Origin: Streptomyces sp. TP-A0874
GTDB taxonomy: Bacteria > Actinomycetota > Actinomycetes > Streptomycetales > Streptomycetaceae
Assembly: GCF_001748085.1 (NCBI RefSeq)
Contig: NZ_BBZK01000003.1
Span: 62,001 to 126,000 of the forward strand
DNA: 64,000 bases
Direction of reading: 5' to 3'
The stretch's first letter is position 1. Every line of letters starts with the position of its first letter. Made by a program: the position numbers and the translations under genes. Under the pieces are notes generated by a model. The model was given only the letters and a program-made list of their open reading frames with translations, made no database searches and was not told where the DNA came from. Below, in pieces: positions 38,447 to 46,652 of this stretch.

Positions 38447-39760
38447 TCAGAGCCTCGCCGGCACCGATCCCTTGAGGTGCCTGAGATCCAGCGCGTGCGC
38501 CATCGCCCGGAAGCCTTCGTCGCTGGGGTGCAGATGGTCGCCCGAGTCGTAGCGGGGGAGCAGCCGGTACGGATGGGCCGGGTCCCGTAGCGCCAGATCG
38601 AAGTCGACGACCGCGTCGAAGACGCGCCCTGCCCGGATCTCGGCGTTGACCTGCTCCCGTACGGCGTCCAGGTGCGGCGCGTAGGCCCGGTGGCCGCCGA
38701 ACGGCATGAGGGTTCCGCCCACCACCCGCAGCCCGTGCGCGTGTGCCTGTCGGACCAGCGCCCGCATCCCGTCGATGATCTTCTCCGGGTCCGTCTGGTG
38801 GGGCGTCTTCAGTATGTCGTTGACGCCGAGTTGGACGACGACCGCGCGCACCCCGCTGTGCGAGAGCACGTCGCGGCCGAACCGGCGCTGGGCGCTCGGC
38901 CCGTTGGTGGGTGCCAGGAGGCTTCCGTCGACGAGGATGCGGTTGCCGCTGATGCCCTGGTTGAGGACGCCGTACCGGGGTGCGCCCGCCTCGGTGCGCA
39001 GCCGGGTGGCGAGGAAGTCCGTCCAGCGCTGGTTGGCGCCGAAGGTGGAGGTGATGCCGTCGGTGATGGAGTCGCCGAGGATGACGACGGAGCCCGCGGC
39101 TTCCGTGCTCCAGACCTCGACACCGGTGAGGTAGCGCCAGTACGGGCTCTGCTGGGTGTAGAAGGCGCCGGTGGTCTCCTCGGTCCGGTCGCCGGCTGCC
39201 AGGTAGGAGGACTGGCGGGCGAAGGGGTGGTAGGTGACCGGGCCGGCCGGACTCGGCGAGTACGTGCTGACCAGCAGGTCGGCGGCGGCCGGCACCGGTA
39301 GCCGGGCGGTGTCGCTGACGACCTGTTCGCCCGCCGGTATCACCACGGTGGCCGCGCCCGAGAAGGTCAGCCGGCGCATCGTGCCGTGGGCGGCCACCGG
39401 GGTGCTGGGCGCCTCGGCGAGGGCGACCGAGGCATGACTGATCGTCAGCGGTGCGGTGCCGTAGAGGTTGGACAGCCGGACGCGGATGCCGCTGCCCCCG
39501 ATGGAGGTGTGCACGATGTTGCGGATCGAGGTGTTCGGATATCCGCGTTCGGAGTGCGGCTCGGCCGCCGCCGGGGCGGTGGACCAACTTCCGACCCAGC
39601 TGCCCGAGGCCGCCGGCGCCGCCGGGCCCCCGTGCTTCGAACGACCGGCGGAGGCGGCCTCCTCACCACCACCGCCGGCGCCGACGAATATCGCGCCGGA
39701 GATGAGGACCACCACTGCCGCGAGCGCGGCGAGCAGGGCATAACCGTGTCGCTTGGTCAT
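38447..39760 (-). CDS. secreted SGNH/GDSL-family hydrolase
   Basis: A 437-residue exported esterase-like enzyme. An N-terminal signal/anchor (residues 6-27) and Gly-rich linker precede a beta-rich domain (about 50-215) and the SGNH hydrolase domain. Block I is VVILGDSITDGI with the Ser, block III has GVNDIL with the Asn, and the Asp-His pair appears near the C-terminus in the DSGDHLHPS stretch. The ATG at 39760 follows GAGGAGAAG. Substrates in this family include acetylated sugars and plant polymers; none can be chosen here. It is divergent from the DUF445 gene. Confidence 0.9.
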   Translation of the reverse strand: MTKRHGYALLAALAAVVVLISGAIFVGAGGGGEEAASAGRSKHGGPAAPAASGSWVGSWSTAPAAAEPHSERGYPNTSIRNIVHTSIGGSGIRVRLSNLYGTAPLTISHASVALAEAPSTPVAAHGTMRRLTFSGAATVVIPAGEQVVSDTARLPVPAAADLLVSTYSPSPAGPVTYHPFARQSSYLAAGDRTEETTGAFYTQQSPYWRYLTGVEVWSTEAAGSVVILGDSITDGITSTFGANQRWTDFLATRLRTEAGAPRYGVLNQGISGNRILVDGSLLAPTNGPSAQRRFGRDVLSHSGVRAVVVQLGVNDILKTPHQTDPEKIIDGMRALVRQAHAHGLRVVGGTLMPFGGHRAYAPHLDAVREQVNAEIRAGRVFDAVVDFDLALRDPAHPYRLLPRYDSGDHLHPSDEGFRAMAHALDLRHLKGSVPARL

Positions 39761-40029
39761 GCGGGGTGCTTCTCCTCGAACGGGTTCCTGGGCTCCGCCT
39801 CTGTGGCACGGAGCCTGGCCGGTGGCGGCGGCGGTGGCGCGGACTGGCCGGCCCCATGTTCCCATGGGCGGGACGATCTTCAGACAGCGGTGTCGAACCG
39901 ACTCCGCGTGGTCGACGGGTTCTGTTGTGTCGGGCTCTCTTCACTCAGACGAGGGGAACCCGGAGTCCGTTCCAGGAGTATTTGAATTGTGCGGTAAGTG
40001 ACAGGGGCCGGCTGGGACAGGTGGAGTGG

Positions 40030-41358
40030 ATGGAACGGACCGACGAGGAAACGCTTGAGCCGAGTCAGCCCGCCGGGCCCGGCGGCCTCTCCGCGGCCTT
40101 CGCCTTCAACGCGGCGGACGAACGGCGGCGGCGCGGCGTCCGGCGGATGAAGGCCTTCGCCCTGTCCCTGCTGCTGCTGGTCGCCGTCGTCTACGCCCTC
40201 GCCACCTGGGCCTCCGCCAACGGCGCGGGCGGTTGGACGGAGTACGTCGCCGCCGCGGCCGAGGCCGGCATGGTCGGCGCGATGGCCGACTGGTTCGCGG
40301 TGACCGCGCTCTTCCGGCACCCCATGGGACTCCCGATCCCGCACACCGCGATCATCCCTACGAAGAAGGACGTCCTGGGCCGGAGCCTGGGCGAGTTCGT
40401 GGGGGAGAACTTCCTCTCCTCCGACGTGGTGCGGGAACGGCTGCGGTCGGTGGGGTTCGCCGCTCGGCTCGGTGCCTGGCTGGCCGAGCCGGCCAACGCC
40501 GACCGGGTGACGGCGGAGCTCTCGACAGCGCTGCGGGGGGCGCTCACCGTGCTGCGGGACGTCGATGTGCAGGCCGTCGTGGGAGAGGCGATCACCCGCA
40601 GGGCACACGCCCAGGAGATCGCCCCCGGGCTGGGGAAGACGCTGGAGCGGGTGGTGGCCGACGGCGGCCACCGCAAGGCGGTCGACCTGGTGTGCGCCCG
40701 GGCGCACGACTGGCTGGTGGAGCACAGTGACTCGGTGATGGCCGCGGTCACCGGCGGGGCCCCCGGCTGGACCCCGCGGTTCGTCGACCGGAAGGTCGGG
40801 GACCGGGTCTACCGCGAACTGCTCCGCTTCGTCACCGAGATGAGGGACAGCCCCGCCCATCCCGCACGGGGGGCGATCGACCGCTTCCTCACCGACTTCG
40901 CGGCCGACCTCCAGTCGGACACCGCCACCAGGGCGCGGGTGGAGCGACTGAAGTCCGAGGCCCTGGCCAGGCAGGAGGTGCAGGACCTCATCGCCTCGGC
41001 CTGGAACTCCGTGCGGGCGATGGTCGTCGCCGCGGCGGAGGACGAGCGGAGCGAACTACGGCTCCGCGCCCGGGCGGGACTGCTCTCACTGGGCCGGCGG
41101 ATGGCCGGGGACCCGAAGCTCCAGAGCAGGGTGGACGACTGGCTGGAAGGGATGGCGGTGCATGTGGTCACCTCCTACCGGTCCGAGATCACCCTGCTGA
41201 TCACGGACACCATCGCCAGCTGGGACGCGCAGCAGACCACCCGGAAGATCGAGGCGCACATCGGCCGGGACCTCCAGTTCATCAGGATCAACGGAACCGT
41301 GGTGGGGGCGCTCGTGGGCCTGCTGATCCACACCGTCTCCCGGGCGCTCGGGGCCTGA
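40030..41358 (+). CDS. DUF445-family membrane protein
   Basis: A 442-residue protein of the DUF445 (YjiN-like) family. A membrane segment (about residues 42-62) comes first. The conserved EAGMVGAMADWFAVTALFRHPMGLPIPHTAIIPTKKD block follows, with GxFVxENFLS after it, and one hydrophobic C-terminal segment (VVGALVGLLIHTVSRAL) closes the protein. The bulk is amphipathic and helical. The GTG at 40021 is an alternative start; GGACAGGTGGAG supplies the ribosome site. Function unknown. It is followed after 98 nt by the MITE-like element. Confidence 0.9.
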   Translation: MERTDEETLEPSQPAGPGGLSAAFAFNAADERRRRGVRRMKAFALSLLLLVAVVYALATWASANGAGGWTEYVAAAAEAGMVGAMADWFAVTALFRHPMGLPIPHTAIIPTKKDVLGRSLGEFVGENFLSSDVVRERLRSVGFAARLGAWLAEPANADRVTAELSTALRGALTVLRDVDVQAVVGEAITRRAHAQEIAPGLGKTLERVVADGGHRKAVDLVCARAHDWLVEHSDSVMAAVTGGAPGWTPRFVDRKVGDRVYRELLRFVTEMRDSPAHPARGAIDRFLTDFAADLQSDTATRARVERLKSEALARQEVQDLIASAWNSVRAMVVAAAEDERSELRLRARAGLLSLGRRMAGDPKLQSRVDDWLEGMAVHVVTSYRSEITLLITDTIASWDAQQTTRKIEAHIGRDLQFIRINGTVVGALVGLLIHTVSRALGA

Positions 41359-41456
41359 CGGCCGCGGGAAGCCCCGAGGGACATGGGCCTGAGGGGAACG
41401 CGAAGCCGGCCGGACGCCGACCCGGAGCGCCCCCCGGCCCGCGGTCGGCCCGCTAA

Positions 41457-41616
41457 GGGTCGTCCCGTAATCCCTGGTGGGCGCACGACGACAGCTACGG
41501 CACCTCGCCGCGTTGTCGGAACATCCTGATACGCCCAGTATCGGGACGTCCCTCCGCCTTGCGATGTACCGCATCTGCCGTCGTGCGCTGATCCACCGGG
41601 GATTACGGGACAACCC
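41457..41616. mobile_element. MITE-like palindromic element with 24-bp terminal inverted repeats
   Basis: The left end GGGTCGTCCCGTAATCCC and the inverted right end GGGTTGTCCCGTAATCCC are part of 24-bp terminal repeats with two mismatches. Similarity continues inward (GCGCACGACGAC versus GCGCACGACGGC). The 160-bp interior has no ORF and carries a central hairpin, GATAC-GCCCA-GTATC. Flanks read CTAA on the left and TCAG on the right, fitting a degraded TNA target duplication as in parts of the IS5 family. The right end abuts the stop codon of the VOC gene. It is probably a non-autonomous derivative moved by a transposase encoded elsewhere. Confidence 0.75.
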
Positions 41617-42393
41617 TCAGGGAGCCTTCGGGGCGATGACGGCGAACATCGCGCCCTGCGGGTCCTGCACCAGCGCCATCCGGCCGGCGACCATGTCGAA
41701 GGGCGGTTGCAGCACCGAGCCGCCCCGCTTGGTGAGCGCGTCCACCGTGGAGTCCGGGTCGTCGACCGCGAAGTAGGGCAGCCAGTGCGAGGTGTCCGTC
41801 GGCAGACCCTCGCTCTCCAGCCGCCGTACGCCGCCGACCGCGCGACCCGCCACCTTCAGGGTGAGGTAGCCCTCGACGTCGGCGAGCGGCTCGGCCTCCA
41901 GACCGAGTGCGGTGGAGTAGAAGTCGGCGGCCCGGCCGGGGTCGGTGGTGACCAGCTCGCTCCAGATCAGGGAGCCGTGCTCGTTGGCGATCCCGGCCCC
42001 GGGGAAGTCGAGCGGTTGCCAGGTGCCGAAGACCGCCCCGGTGGGGTCCGCTCCGAGCAGCATCCGGCCGAAGGTCGAGACGTCGGTCACCTGGAGCATG
42101 ACGGTGCCCGAGTGGGAGGTGATGGCCTGCGCGGTGGCGTCGGCGTCCGCATCGGAGAGGTAGGTGGTCCACGAGGGCTTCGCGGACGTCTCGTCCCCTA
42201 TCGGACCGGTGATCCCCGCCACCGCCCGGTCGCGGAGCCGGCAGATCGTGTAGCCGCCCATCTCGGGCGGGCCGATCTCACCGGACCAGCCGAACAGGTC
42301 CGCGTAGAAGTCGATGGCGGCCTGCTGGTCGGGTGCCACCAAGTCGATCCAGCACGGTGTGCCGGGGGCGTAGGGAGTGGTGATCTCGGGCAT
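41617..42393 (-). CDS. VOC-family protein with two glyoxalase-like domains
   Basis: A 258-residue protein made of two vicinal-oxygen-chelate modules (residues about 12-120 and 135-258), each with the CWIDLVAPDQQAAIDFYADLFGW / WSELVTTDPGRAADFYSTALGL start and ending in DPTGAVFG or DPQGAMFAVI. Similar proteins in Streptomyces are annotated as hydroxylases or glyoxalase-like; no metal-ligand set is clear enough to name a reaction. The ATG at 42393 follows GGAGG. The stop lies right at the edge of the MITE-like element, so its 3' end or terminator may have been altered by insertion. Confidence 0.9.
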   Translation of the reverse strand: MPEITTPYAPGTPCWIDLVAPDQQAAIDFYADLFGWSGEIGPPEMGGYTICRLRDRAVAGITGPIGDETSAKPSWTTYLSDADADATAQAITSHSGTVMLQVTDVSTFGRMLLGADPTGAVFGTWQPLDFPGAGIANEHGSLIWSELVTTDPGRAADFYSTALGLEAEPLADVEGYLTLKVAGRAVGGVRRLESEGLPTDTSHWLPYFAVDDPDSTVDALTKRGGSVLQPPFDMVAGRMALVQDPQGAMFAVIAPKAP

Positions 42394-42586
42394 GCTGCGC
42401 CTCCAGAACGGTGGGTCCCGCCCTCGGGCCCCGTCGGATGTCTCGAGTGCCCGCATCCCACGTTCCCCAATTCGGTCGGAGCCTGCCACTCGGGGCCGCA
42501 CCCCGCCGCTCAGCCGGCGGCGGCAGGTGTGTGGGACCCGCGGGCCGCGCCGGAAAAACCACTGGAGCCGGCCTGCGGGCCCCTCC

Positions 42587-42592
42587 TACCCT
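42587..42592 (+). promoter_or_regulatory. -10 element of the leaderless GNAT gene
   Basis: TACCCT, 7 nt before the GTG at 42600. Confidence 0.4.
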
Positions 42593-42599
42593 GCGCCGG

Positions 42600-43217
42600 G
42601 TGCGGATCTTTCTCGAGACCGAGCGGCTGGTGCTGCGCCGGCTCACCGGAGACGACGTGGACGACCTGTTCGCCCTGCACGCCGATCCGGAGGTCATGAA
42701 GTACCTCGACGCGGGGCCGCCGATGGCCCGGGAGGCGGTGCGCGAGCAACTGCTCCCGCGGCTCCTGGAGTGCTACGAGCGGTACGGCGGGCTCGGCTAC
42801 TGGGCGGCGGTGCGGCGGGCGGGGCCGGACGCGGGCTCCTTCCTCGGATGGTTCGAGCTGCGGCCGCAGGAGGGCGGGCCGCCCGAGGAACTCGAACTCG
42901 GCTACCGGCTGTGCAGGTCGGCCTGGGGCCACGGGTACGCCACCGAGGGCGCGCGCGGACTGGTCCACAGGGCGTTCACGGACCCCGCCCTCGGCGGAGT
43001 CCGGCGGGTCTTCGGCGAGACGATGGCGGTGAACCGCGGCTCGCGGCGCGTCATGGAGAAGGCCGGGCTCAGGTACCTGCGGACGTACCACGCGGCCTGG
43101 CCGGTACCGCTGGCCGGATCCGAGCGGGGCGAGGTGGTGTACGAACTGCTCCGCGGCGACTGGGAGGAAGGTGGCCCGCGGTGCCCGGCCGCGGGAGCCC
43201 CGGGCACCGCCGGCTGA
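42600..43217 (+). CDS. GNAT-family N-acetyltransferase (RimJ/RimL type)
   Basis: A 205-residue acetyltransferase. The start FLETERLVLRRLTGDDVDDLFAL is typical of the RimJ-like Acetyltransf_3 group. The acetyl-CoA-binding region is LELGYRLCRSAWGHGYATEGARGLV (residues about 100-125), and VFGETMAVNRGSRRVMEKAGLRYL closes the fold. Substrate unknown; ribosomal or other N-termini and antibiotics are all possible for this group. GTG 42600 is chosen because of the -10 element 7 nt upstream and the family N-terminus. Confidence 0.9.
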   Translation: MRIFLETERLVLRRLTGDDVDDLFALHADPEVMKYLDAGPPMAREAVREQLLPRLLECYERYGGLGYWAAVRRAGPDAGSFLGWFELRPQEGGPPEELELGYRLCRSAWGHGYATEGARGLVHRAFTDPALGGVRRVFGETMAVNRGSRRVMEKAGLRYLRTYHAAWPVPLAGSERGEVVYELLRGDWEEGGPRCPAAGAPGTAG

Positions 43218-43350
43218 CGCGTGCGCCGACACCCGGACTGCGGGCCGGGACGGCCCGGTTAGGCTGGAGGTGCTTGGCGGCCCGGCCCGCGGAGCCGGTC
43301 CGGACCGCCCCGGCGGATGTCCTTGGCGCACACGGTGAGGGAGCCTTTTC

Positions 43351-44130
43351 GTGGCAGAGCGTAAGCCGATCGAGTCGTGGCTCACCGACATGGACGGGGT
43401 GCTGATCCACGAAGGCGTACCGATCCCCGGTGCCGAAGCGTTCATCGACCGGCTGCGGGAGAAGGCGAAGCCGTTCCTGGTGCTCACCAACAACTCGATG
43501 TTCACCCCACGGGACCTGCACGCCCGGCTGTCCCACATGGGACTGGACGTGCCCGCCGAGAACATCTGGACCTCGGCGCTGGCCACCGCCCGGTTCCTGG
43601 ACGAGCAGCGGCCCGGCGGTACGGCGTACGCCATCGGGGAGGCGGGGTTGACCACCGCGCTGCACGAGGTCGGTTACACCCTCACCGACACCGAGCCCGA
43701 CTACGTGGTGCTGGGTGAGACGCGCACTTACAGCTTCGAGTCGCTCACCAAGGCGATCCGCCTGATCAAGAACGGTTCCCGGTTCATCGCCACCAATCCG
43801 GACAGCACCGGCCCCTCCACCGAGGGACTGCTGCCTGCCACCGGTTCGGTCGCCGCGCTGATCACCAAGGCGACCGGCCGCGAACCGTACTTCGTGGGGA
43901 AGCCGAACCCACTGATGATGCGCGCGGGGCTCAATGTGATCGGTGCGCACAGCGAGACCAGCGCCATGATCGGAGACCGGATGGACACCGATGTGCTCGC
44001 CGGCCTGGAGGCGGGGATGACGACCCTGCTGGTGCTGACCGGGGTGACCCAGGCAGCGGACATCGGACGCTATCCGTTCACCGCGTCCCGGACCGTCGAC
44101 TCGATCGCGGACCTCATCGACCTCGTCTGA
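43351..44130 (+). CDS. HAD-IIA (NagD-like) phosphatase
   Basis: A 259-residue HAD hydrolase with motif I DMDGVL (residues about 13-18), motif II LTNNS (about 46-50), motif III Lys in VGKPNPLMM, and motif IV GDRMDTDVLAGLEAG. A C2-type cap lies between motifs II and III, as in NagD, which dephosphorylates nucleotide monophosphates. The GTG at 43351 follows GAGGGAG. No partner genes suggest a specific substrate. Confidence 0.93.
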   Translation: MAERKPIESWLTDMDGVLIHEGVPIPGAEAFIDRLREKAKPFLVLTNNSMFTPRDLHARLSHMGLDVPAENIWTSALATARFLDEQRPGGTAYAIGEAGLTTALHEVGYTLTDTEPDYVVLGETRTYSFESLTKAIRLIKNGSRFIATNPDSTGPSTEGLLPATGSVAALITKATGREPYFVGKPNPLMMRAGLNVIGAHSETSAMIGDRMDTDVLAGLEAGMTTLLVLTGVTQAADIGRYPFTASRTVDSIADLIDLV

Positions 44131-44241
44131 CGGAGCGGACCGCCGGGTGGTTCCGGCGCCGCCGGAAGGAGTACCCGGAGCTGTCCGGGGATGCGCCAGG
44201 ACCCGGCTCACGGGAGTCTGCTGGTGTCGAGGAGGTTCACG

Positions 44242-44601
44242 ATGGGCGCTGTCCGGAGGCCACCCGCTGCCGCGGGTCTCGCCCTGGCGGCGGCCCTCTG
44301 CGCCGGCTGTTCGTCTGAGACCCACGGGCAGCGGGCGGAACCCCGACCCGCCCACGGGCAGGTGTCCACGGTCACCGCGGCGCCGGGTGGCGCCGCCCCG
44401 GACGGTACCGGCCGGAGCGCGGAGCCGGCGCAGAGCGGTCATCCGGCGCCGCATCGGGGGACCGCGGATCCGCCGAACAAGCGGCAGATCACTCTCGCGG
44501 CCGCGCTCGCCGGCGCCGCCGTACTGGCGGTCTCGGGCAGCGCGCGCCGCCGCCGGGACGCGGGCCGGGGCGATCGCCTTCCGGCGGCCGACGGGGAGTG
44601 A
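44242..44601 (+). CDS. small putative lipoprotein, unknown function
   Basis: A 119-residue exported protein. The signal peptide ends in the lipobox LCAGC (Cys at about residue 22), followed by a Pro/Ala/Gly/His-rich stretch without recognisable domain, then a second hydrophobic segment (about residues 91-106: ITLAAALAGAAVLAVSG) and a basic tail. The ATG at 44242 has an excellent GAGGAGG ribosome site. The second membrane segment is unusual for a lipoprotein and might instead anchor the C-terminus. I do not recognise the family. Confidence 0.55.
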   Translation: MGAVRRPPAAAGLALAAALCAGCSSETHGQRAEPRPAHGQVSTVTAAPGGAAPDGTGRSAEPAQSGHPAPHRGTADPPNKRQITLAAALAGAAVLAVSGSARRRRDAGRGDRLPAADGE

Positions 44602-44669
44602 GGGCTCCGGCGGACCCGCGTGCCGTGCTCAAGGCCGGGTGAACCGCCGCCGGGTGGCCGGAAACGACT

Positions 44670-44701
44670 CGGGGCCCTTCCCGCTGGAGGAAAGGACCCC
44701 G
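44670..44701 (-). terminator. hairpin after tRNA-Lys
   Basis: CGGGG-C-CCTT pairs with AAGG-A-CCCCG (44670-44679 with 44692-44701) with one internal mismatch, just downstream of the minus-strand tRNA. Confidence 0.4.
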
Positions 44702-44709
44702 GTCTCGGG

Positions 44710-44783
44710 TGCGCCGCCAGGGACTCGAACCCCGGACCCGCTGATTAAGAGTCAGCTGCTCTAACCAACTGAGCTAGCGGCGC
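44710..44783 (-). tRNA. tRNA-Lys (anticodon CTT)
   Basis: A 74-nt cloverleaf on the minus strand: acceptor GCGCCGC with GCGGCGC, discriminator A, no encoded CCA. The D arm is AGCTCAGTTGGTTAGAGC, the anticodon arm CTGACTCTTAATCAG gives anticodon CTT (reads AAG), and the T arm contains GGTTCGAGTCC. Confidence 0.95.
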
Positions 44784-44973
44784 CTGCCGACCATGGAAGC
44801 GTACCGGATGGTGAACGGTGGTCCGCACGCGTACCGGACGCCGCGGGCTCTGCGGGCCGAGAAGTGACGATCCTCACGTGGTTGCCGGCCGGTGTGGCGG
44901 GGCTGTCGGTGGGGCTCCGCCGCGGGGGCTGTCCGGGAGTTCCTGGCCGGGCGCAGGCCGTCCCCCGCTTGTC

Positions 44974-44989
44974 ATTGGTCTGGACATGA
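44974..44989 (+). promoter_or_regulatory. DasR operator candidate (dre), upstream copy
   Basis: Contains TTGGTCTGGACAT, matching most of the dre core TGGTCTAGACCA (9 of 12). It lies where the -35 region of the TAGTCT promoter would be. Confidence 0.55.
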
Positions 44990-45014
44990 CCAGCCCTCCC
45001 TGGCTAGTCTCCCA

Positions 45015-45030
45015 CTTGGTCTAGACCGCA
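45015..45030 (+). promoter_or_regulatory. DasR operator candidate (dre), strong copy
   Basis: CTTGGTCTAGACCGCA contains the perfect palindrome GGTCTAGACC at the heart of the DasR consensus ACTGGTCTAGACCACT. It sits just downstream of the -10-like TAGTCT, where a bound repressor would block transcription. DasR is the GntR-type regulator of chitin and N-acetylglucosamine genes. Confidence 0.8.
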
Positions 45031-45095
45031 GTGCATGCCGAGATCGGCGCCTCCCGTCCCGATCTCATGGAACCCCACTTCCACAGGAGCGAAGC

Positions 45096-45686
45096 ATGCG
45101 TAGGAAGATCACGGCCGCCCTGCTCGGACTCACCACGATCGCCGGCTTCTCCCTGCTGGCCACCGGCAGCGCCCAGGGGCACGGCTACACCGACTCCCCC
45201 CAGAGCCGGCAGTGGATGTGCGCGAACGGCACGGTGGCCGATTGCGGTGAGATCCAGTACGAACCGCAGAGCGTCGAGGGCCCCAAGGGATTCCCGGCGG
45301 CCGGCCCGGCCGACGGCGCCATCTGCGCCGGCGGCAACAGCAGGTTCGCGCAGCTGGACGACCCGCGCGGCGGCTCCTGGCCGGCCACGCAGGTCTCCGC
45401 CGGACAGGACTTCTCCTTCAACTGGCGGCTCACCGCCCGCCACTCCACCACCGACTTCCGCTACTACATCACCAAGGACGGCTATGACCCGAGCGCTCCG
45501 CTCACCCGGGCGGACCTGGAGCCCGAGCCGTTCCTGACCGTCCCGTACAACGGCGCGCAGCCCGACGAGACCGTGACCCACCAGGGGGCCATGCCGCAGA
45601 AGTCGGGCAAGCACCTGATCCTCGCGGTCTGGAACGTGGACGACACCCCGAACGCCTTCTACGCCTGCTCCGACGTGCAGTTCTAG
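45096..45686 (+). CDS. secreted chitin-active lytic polysaccharide monooxygenase (AA10)
   Basis: A 196-residue copper enzyme that cleaves crystalline chitin oxidatively. The signal peptide ends at about residue 28, so the mature protein starts with His29 (HGYTDSP). This His and His116 (LTARHST) form the histidine brace. The rest fits short AA10 proteins: CANG...DC, ICAGGNSRFAQLDD, the NWRLTARHSTTDFRYYIT stretch and the final VDDTPNAFYACSDVQF with the axial Phe. There is no separate binding module. The ATG at 45096 follows AGGAG. Two DasR-type sites upstream tie it to N-acetylglucosamine control. Confidence 0.95.
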   Translation: MRRKITAALLGLTTIAGFSLLATGSAQGHGYTDSPQSRQWMCANGTVADCGEIQYEPQSVEGPKGFPAAGPADGAICAGGNSRFAQLDDPRGGSWPATQVSAGQDFSFNWRLTARHSTTDFRYYITKDGYDPSAPLTRADLEPEPFLTVPYNGAQPDETVTHQGAMPQKSGKHLILAVWNVDDTPNAFYACSDVQF

Positions 45687-45868
45687 GCCCGCTCCGGCGG
45701 TCCCGGCCGCTCGGGGCCGCGGTTCCCCGTCTCTGTCCGCGGTCCGGGCTGACCGCTGGGGCCGTGACGGGCGTGCGGCGACAGGCGCGGGAGTGACCCG
45801 GCGCAGGGGGTCCGTGACCGGTCCGTACGGCAACACGGCGAGCCGCCGGCATCGCGGGCGGTCGAGGT

Positions 45869-45912
45869 CCGTCGGGCCCCTTCGTGCTGACGAAGGGGCC
45901 CGACGGTCTTTT
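45869..45912. terminator. strong bidirectional terminator after the LPMO gene
   Basis: A perfect 16-bp stem (45869-45884 with 45891-45906), a 6-nt loop and then TCTTTT. This is the best canonical terminator in the window and isolates the PKS locus from the LPMO gene. Confidence 0.85.
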
Positions 45913-46319
45913 CGGGTGGCGGTGCCCCAGCCGAAGGCGCCGGCTCGGTGCGGACCGGAGGGTCGTCGGCGCCTGCTCGCGACGGCCGGCCGCTGTCTTC
46001 CGAGGATCGCGGCCCGTCCTCGGGGCGGGGTGCGAAAGAAACTCTCACTCTCCGCTTCCGGCTGATGGCGTTGTGTTTGCGAGGGTCGGATAGTTGGCGG
46101 TTGTTGCAAATGACGGAACCTCCGGGGTTGCGGCGTCGCTGCCGTCGTTCGATGCGGCTTCCGGCATTACCGGAGGGGTTTTAAATCAGAAATTTCCACC
46201 CTTTCCGGCCGGCCCCTCGAAGGGGGCGTCGATATTTCGTCACTCTCCGCCCTTTTCTGCTCACGGAGCGATGTTTGTTGGGCTCGTCGCGGGTGACGTA
46301 ATGTCTTCCATGTGCAACG

Positions 46320-46355
46320 CAGTGACTGTAGGGTCAGTGTGGCAAGTGGCAGTGA
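46320..46355 (+). repeat. three direct repeats CAGTGA/T at 15-nt period
   Basis: CAGTGA (46320), CAGTGT (46335) and CAGTGA (46350) are exactly 15 nt apart, about 450-490 nt before the PKS start. They could be an activator site; no regulator is visible in the window. Confidence 0.4.
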
Positions 46356-46580
46356 ATACCTGATTGTTCGGCCAGTGCTGCGGCCGGTGGTGCCTGCCCG
46401 TTGAGGAGCGGCACTCAGTGCTCGCGGCCGTAGGACGGCCAGGATCCCCTGTAGCGGAGCTACCCGGGTTTCGGTCGGCGCGGCAGGCGCGCGCACCGGG
46501 TGTCGCGACGTGCGGGCGTGCCGGTTCCAGCGCTGGTTCCTGGTTGAACGCCTCTGTGGCCGCGTGTTAGAAGGTAATTG

Positions 46581-46652
46581 ATGGGGGTTTCCGTGCACGT
46601 TCTTTTGTGGCCTTGTCCCTGCCCTGCTGTCGCGGGTATTTCTCTGGCCTAG
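46581..46652 (+). CDS. possible 23-aa upstream ORF in the PKS leader
   Basis: ATG at 46581 is preceded by AGAAGG at 6-nt spacing and followed by 23 codons with a WPCPCP stretch. It is the only short ORF in the leader with a good ribosome site. It might be a regulatory upstream ORF; chance occurrence is quite possible. Confidence 0.25.
   Translation: MGVSVHVLLWPCPCPAVAGISLA

Larger units (their letters stand above)
44784..45095. other. upstream region of the LPMO gene
   Basis: A 312-nt region between tRNA-Lys and the LPMO gene. Its right third holds two DasR-type sites and a -10-like hexamer TAGTCT (45005-45010); the left part has no feature I can name. Confidence 0.5.

Noticed and set aside
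44710..44783. tRNA-Lys as integration site of a mobile island
   Set aside because: No duplicated tRNA 3' end or integrase gene is seen in the window.
46167..46598. Minus-strand 143-codon frame in the PKS upstream region
   Set aside because: No ribosome site or family resemblance; Arg/Pro/Thr-rich, probably chance.
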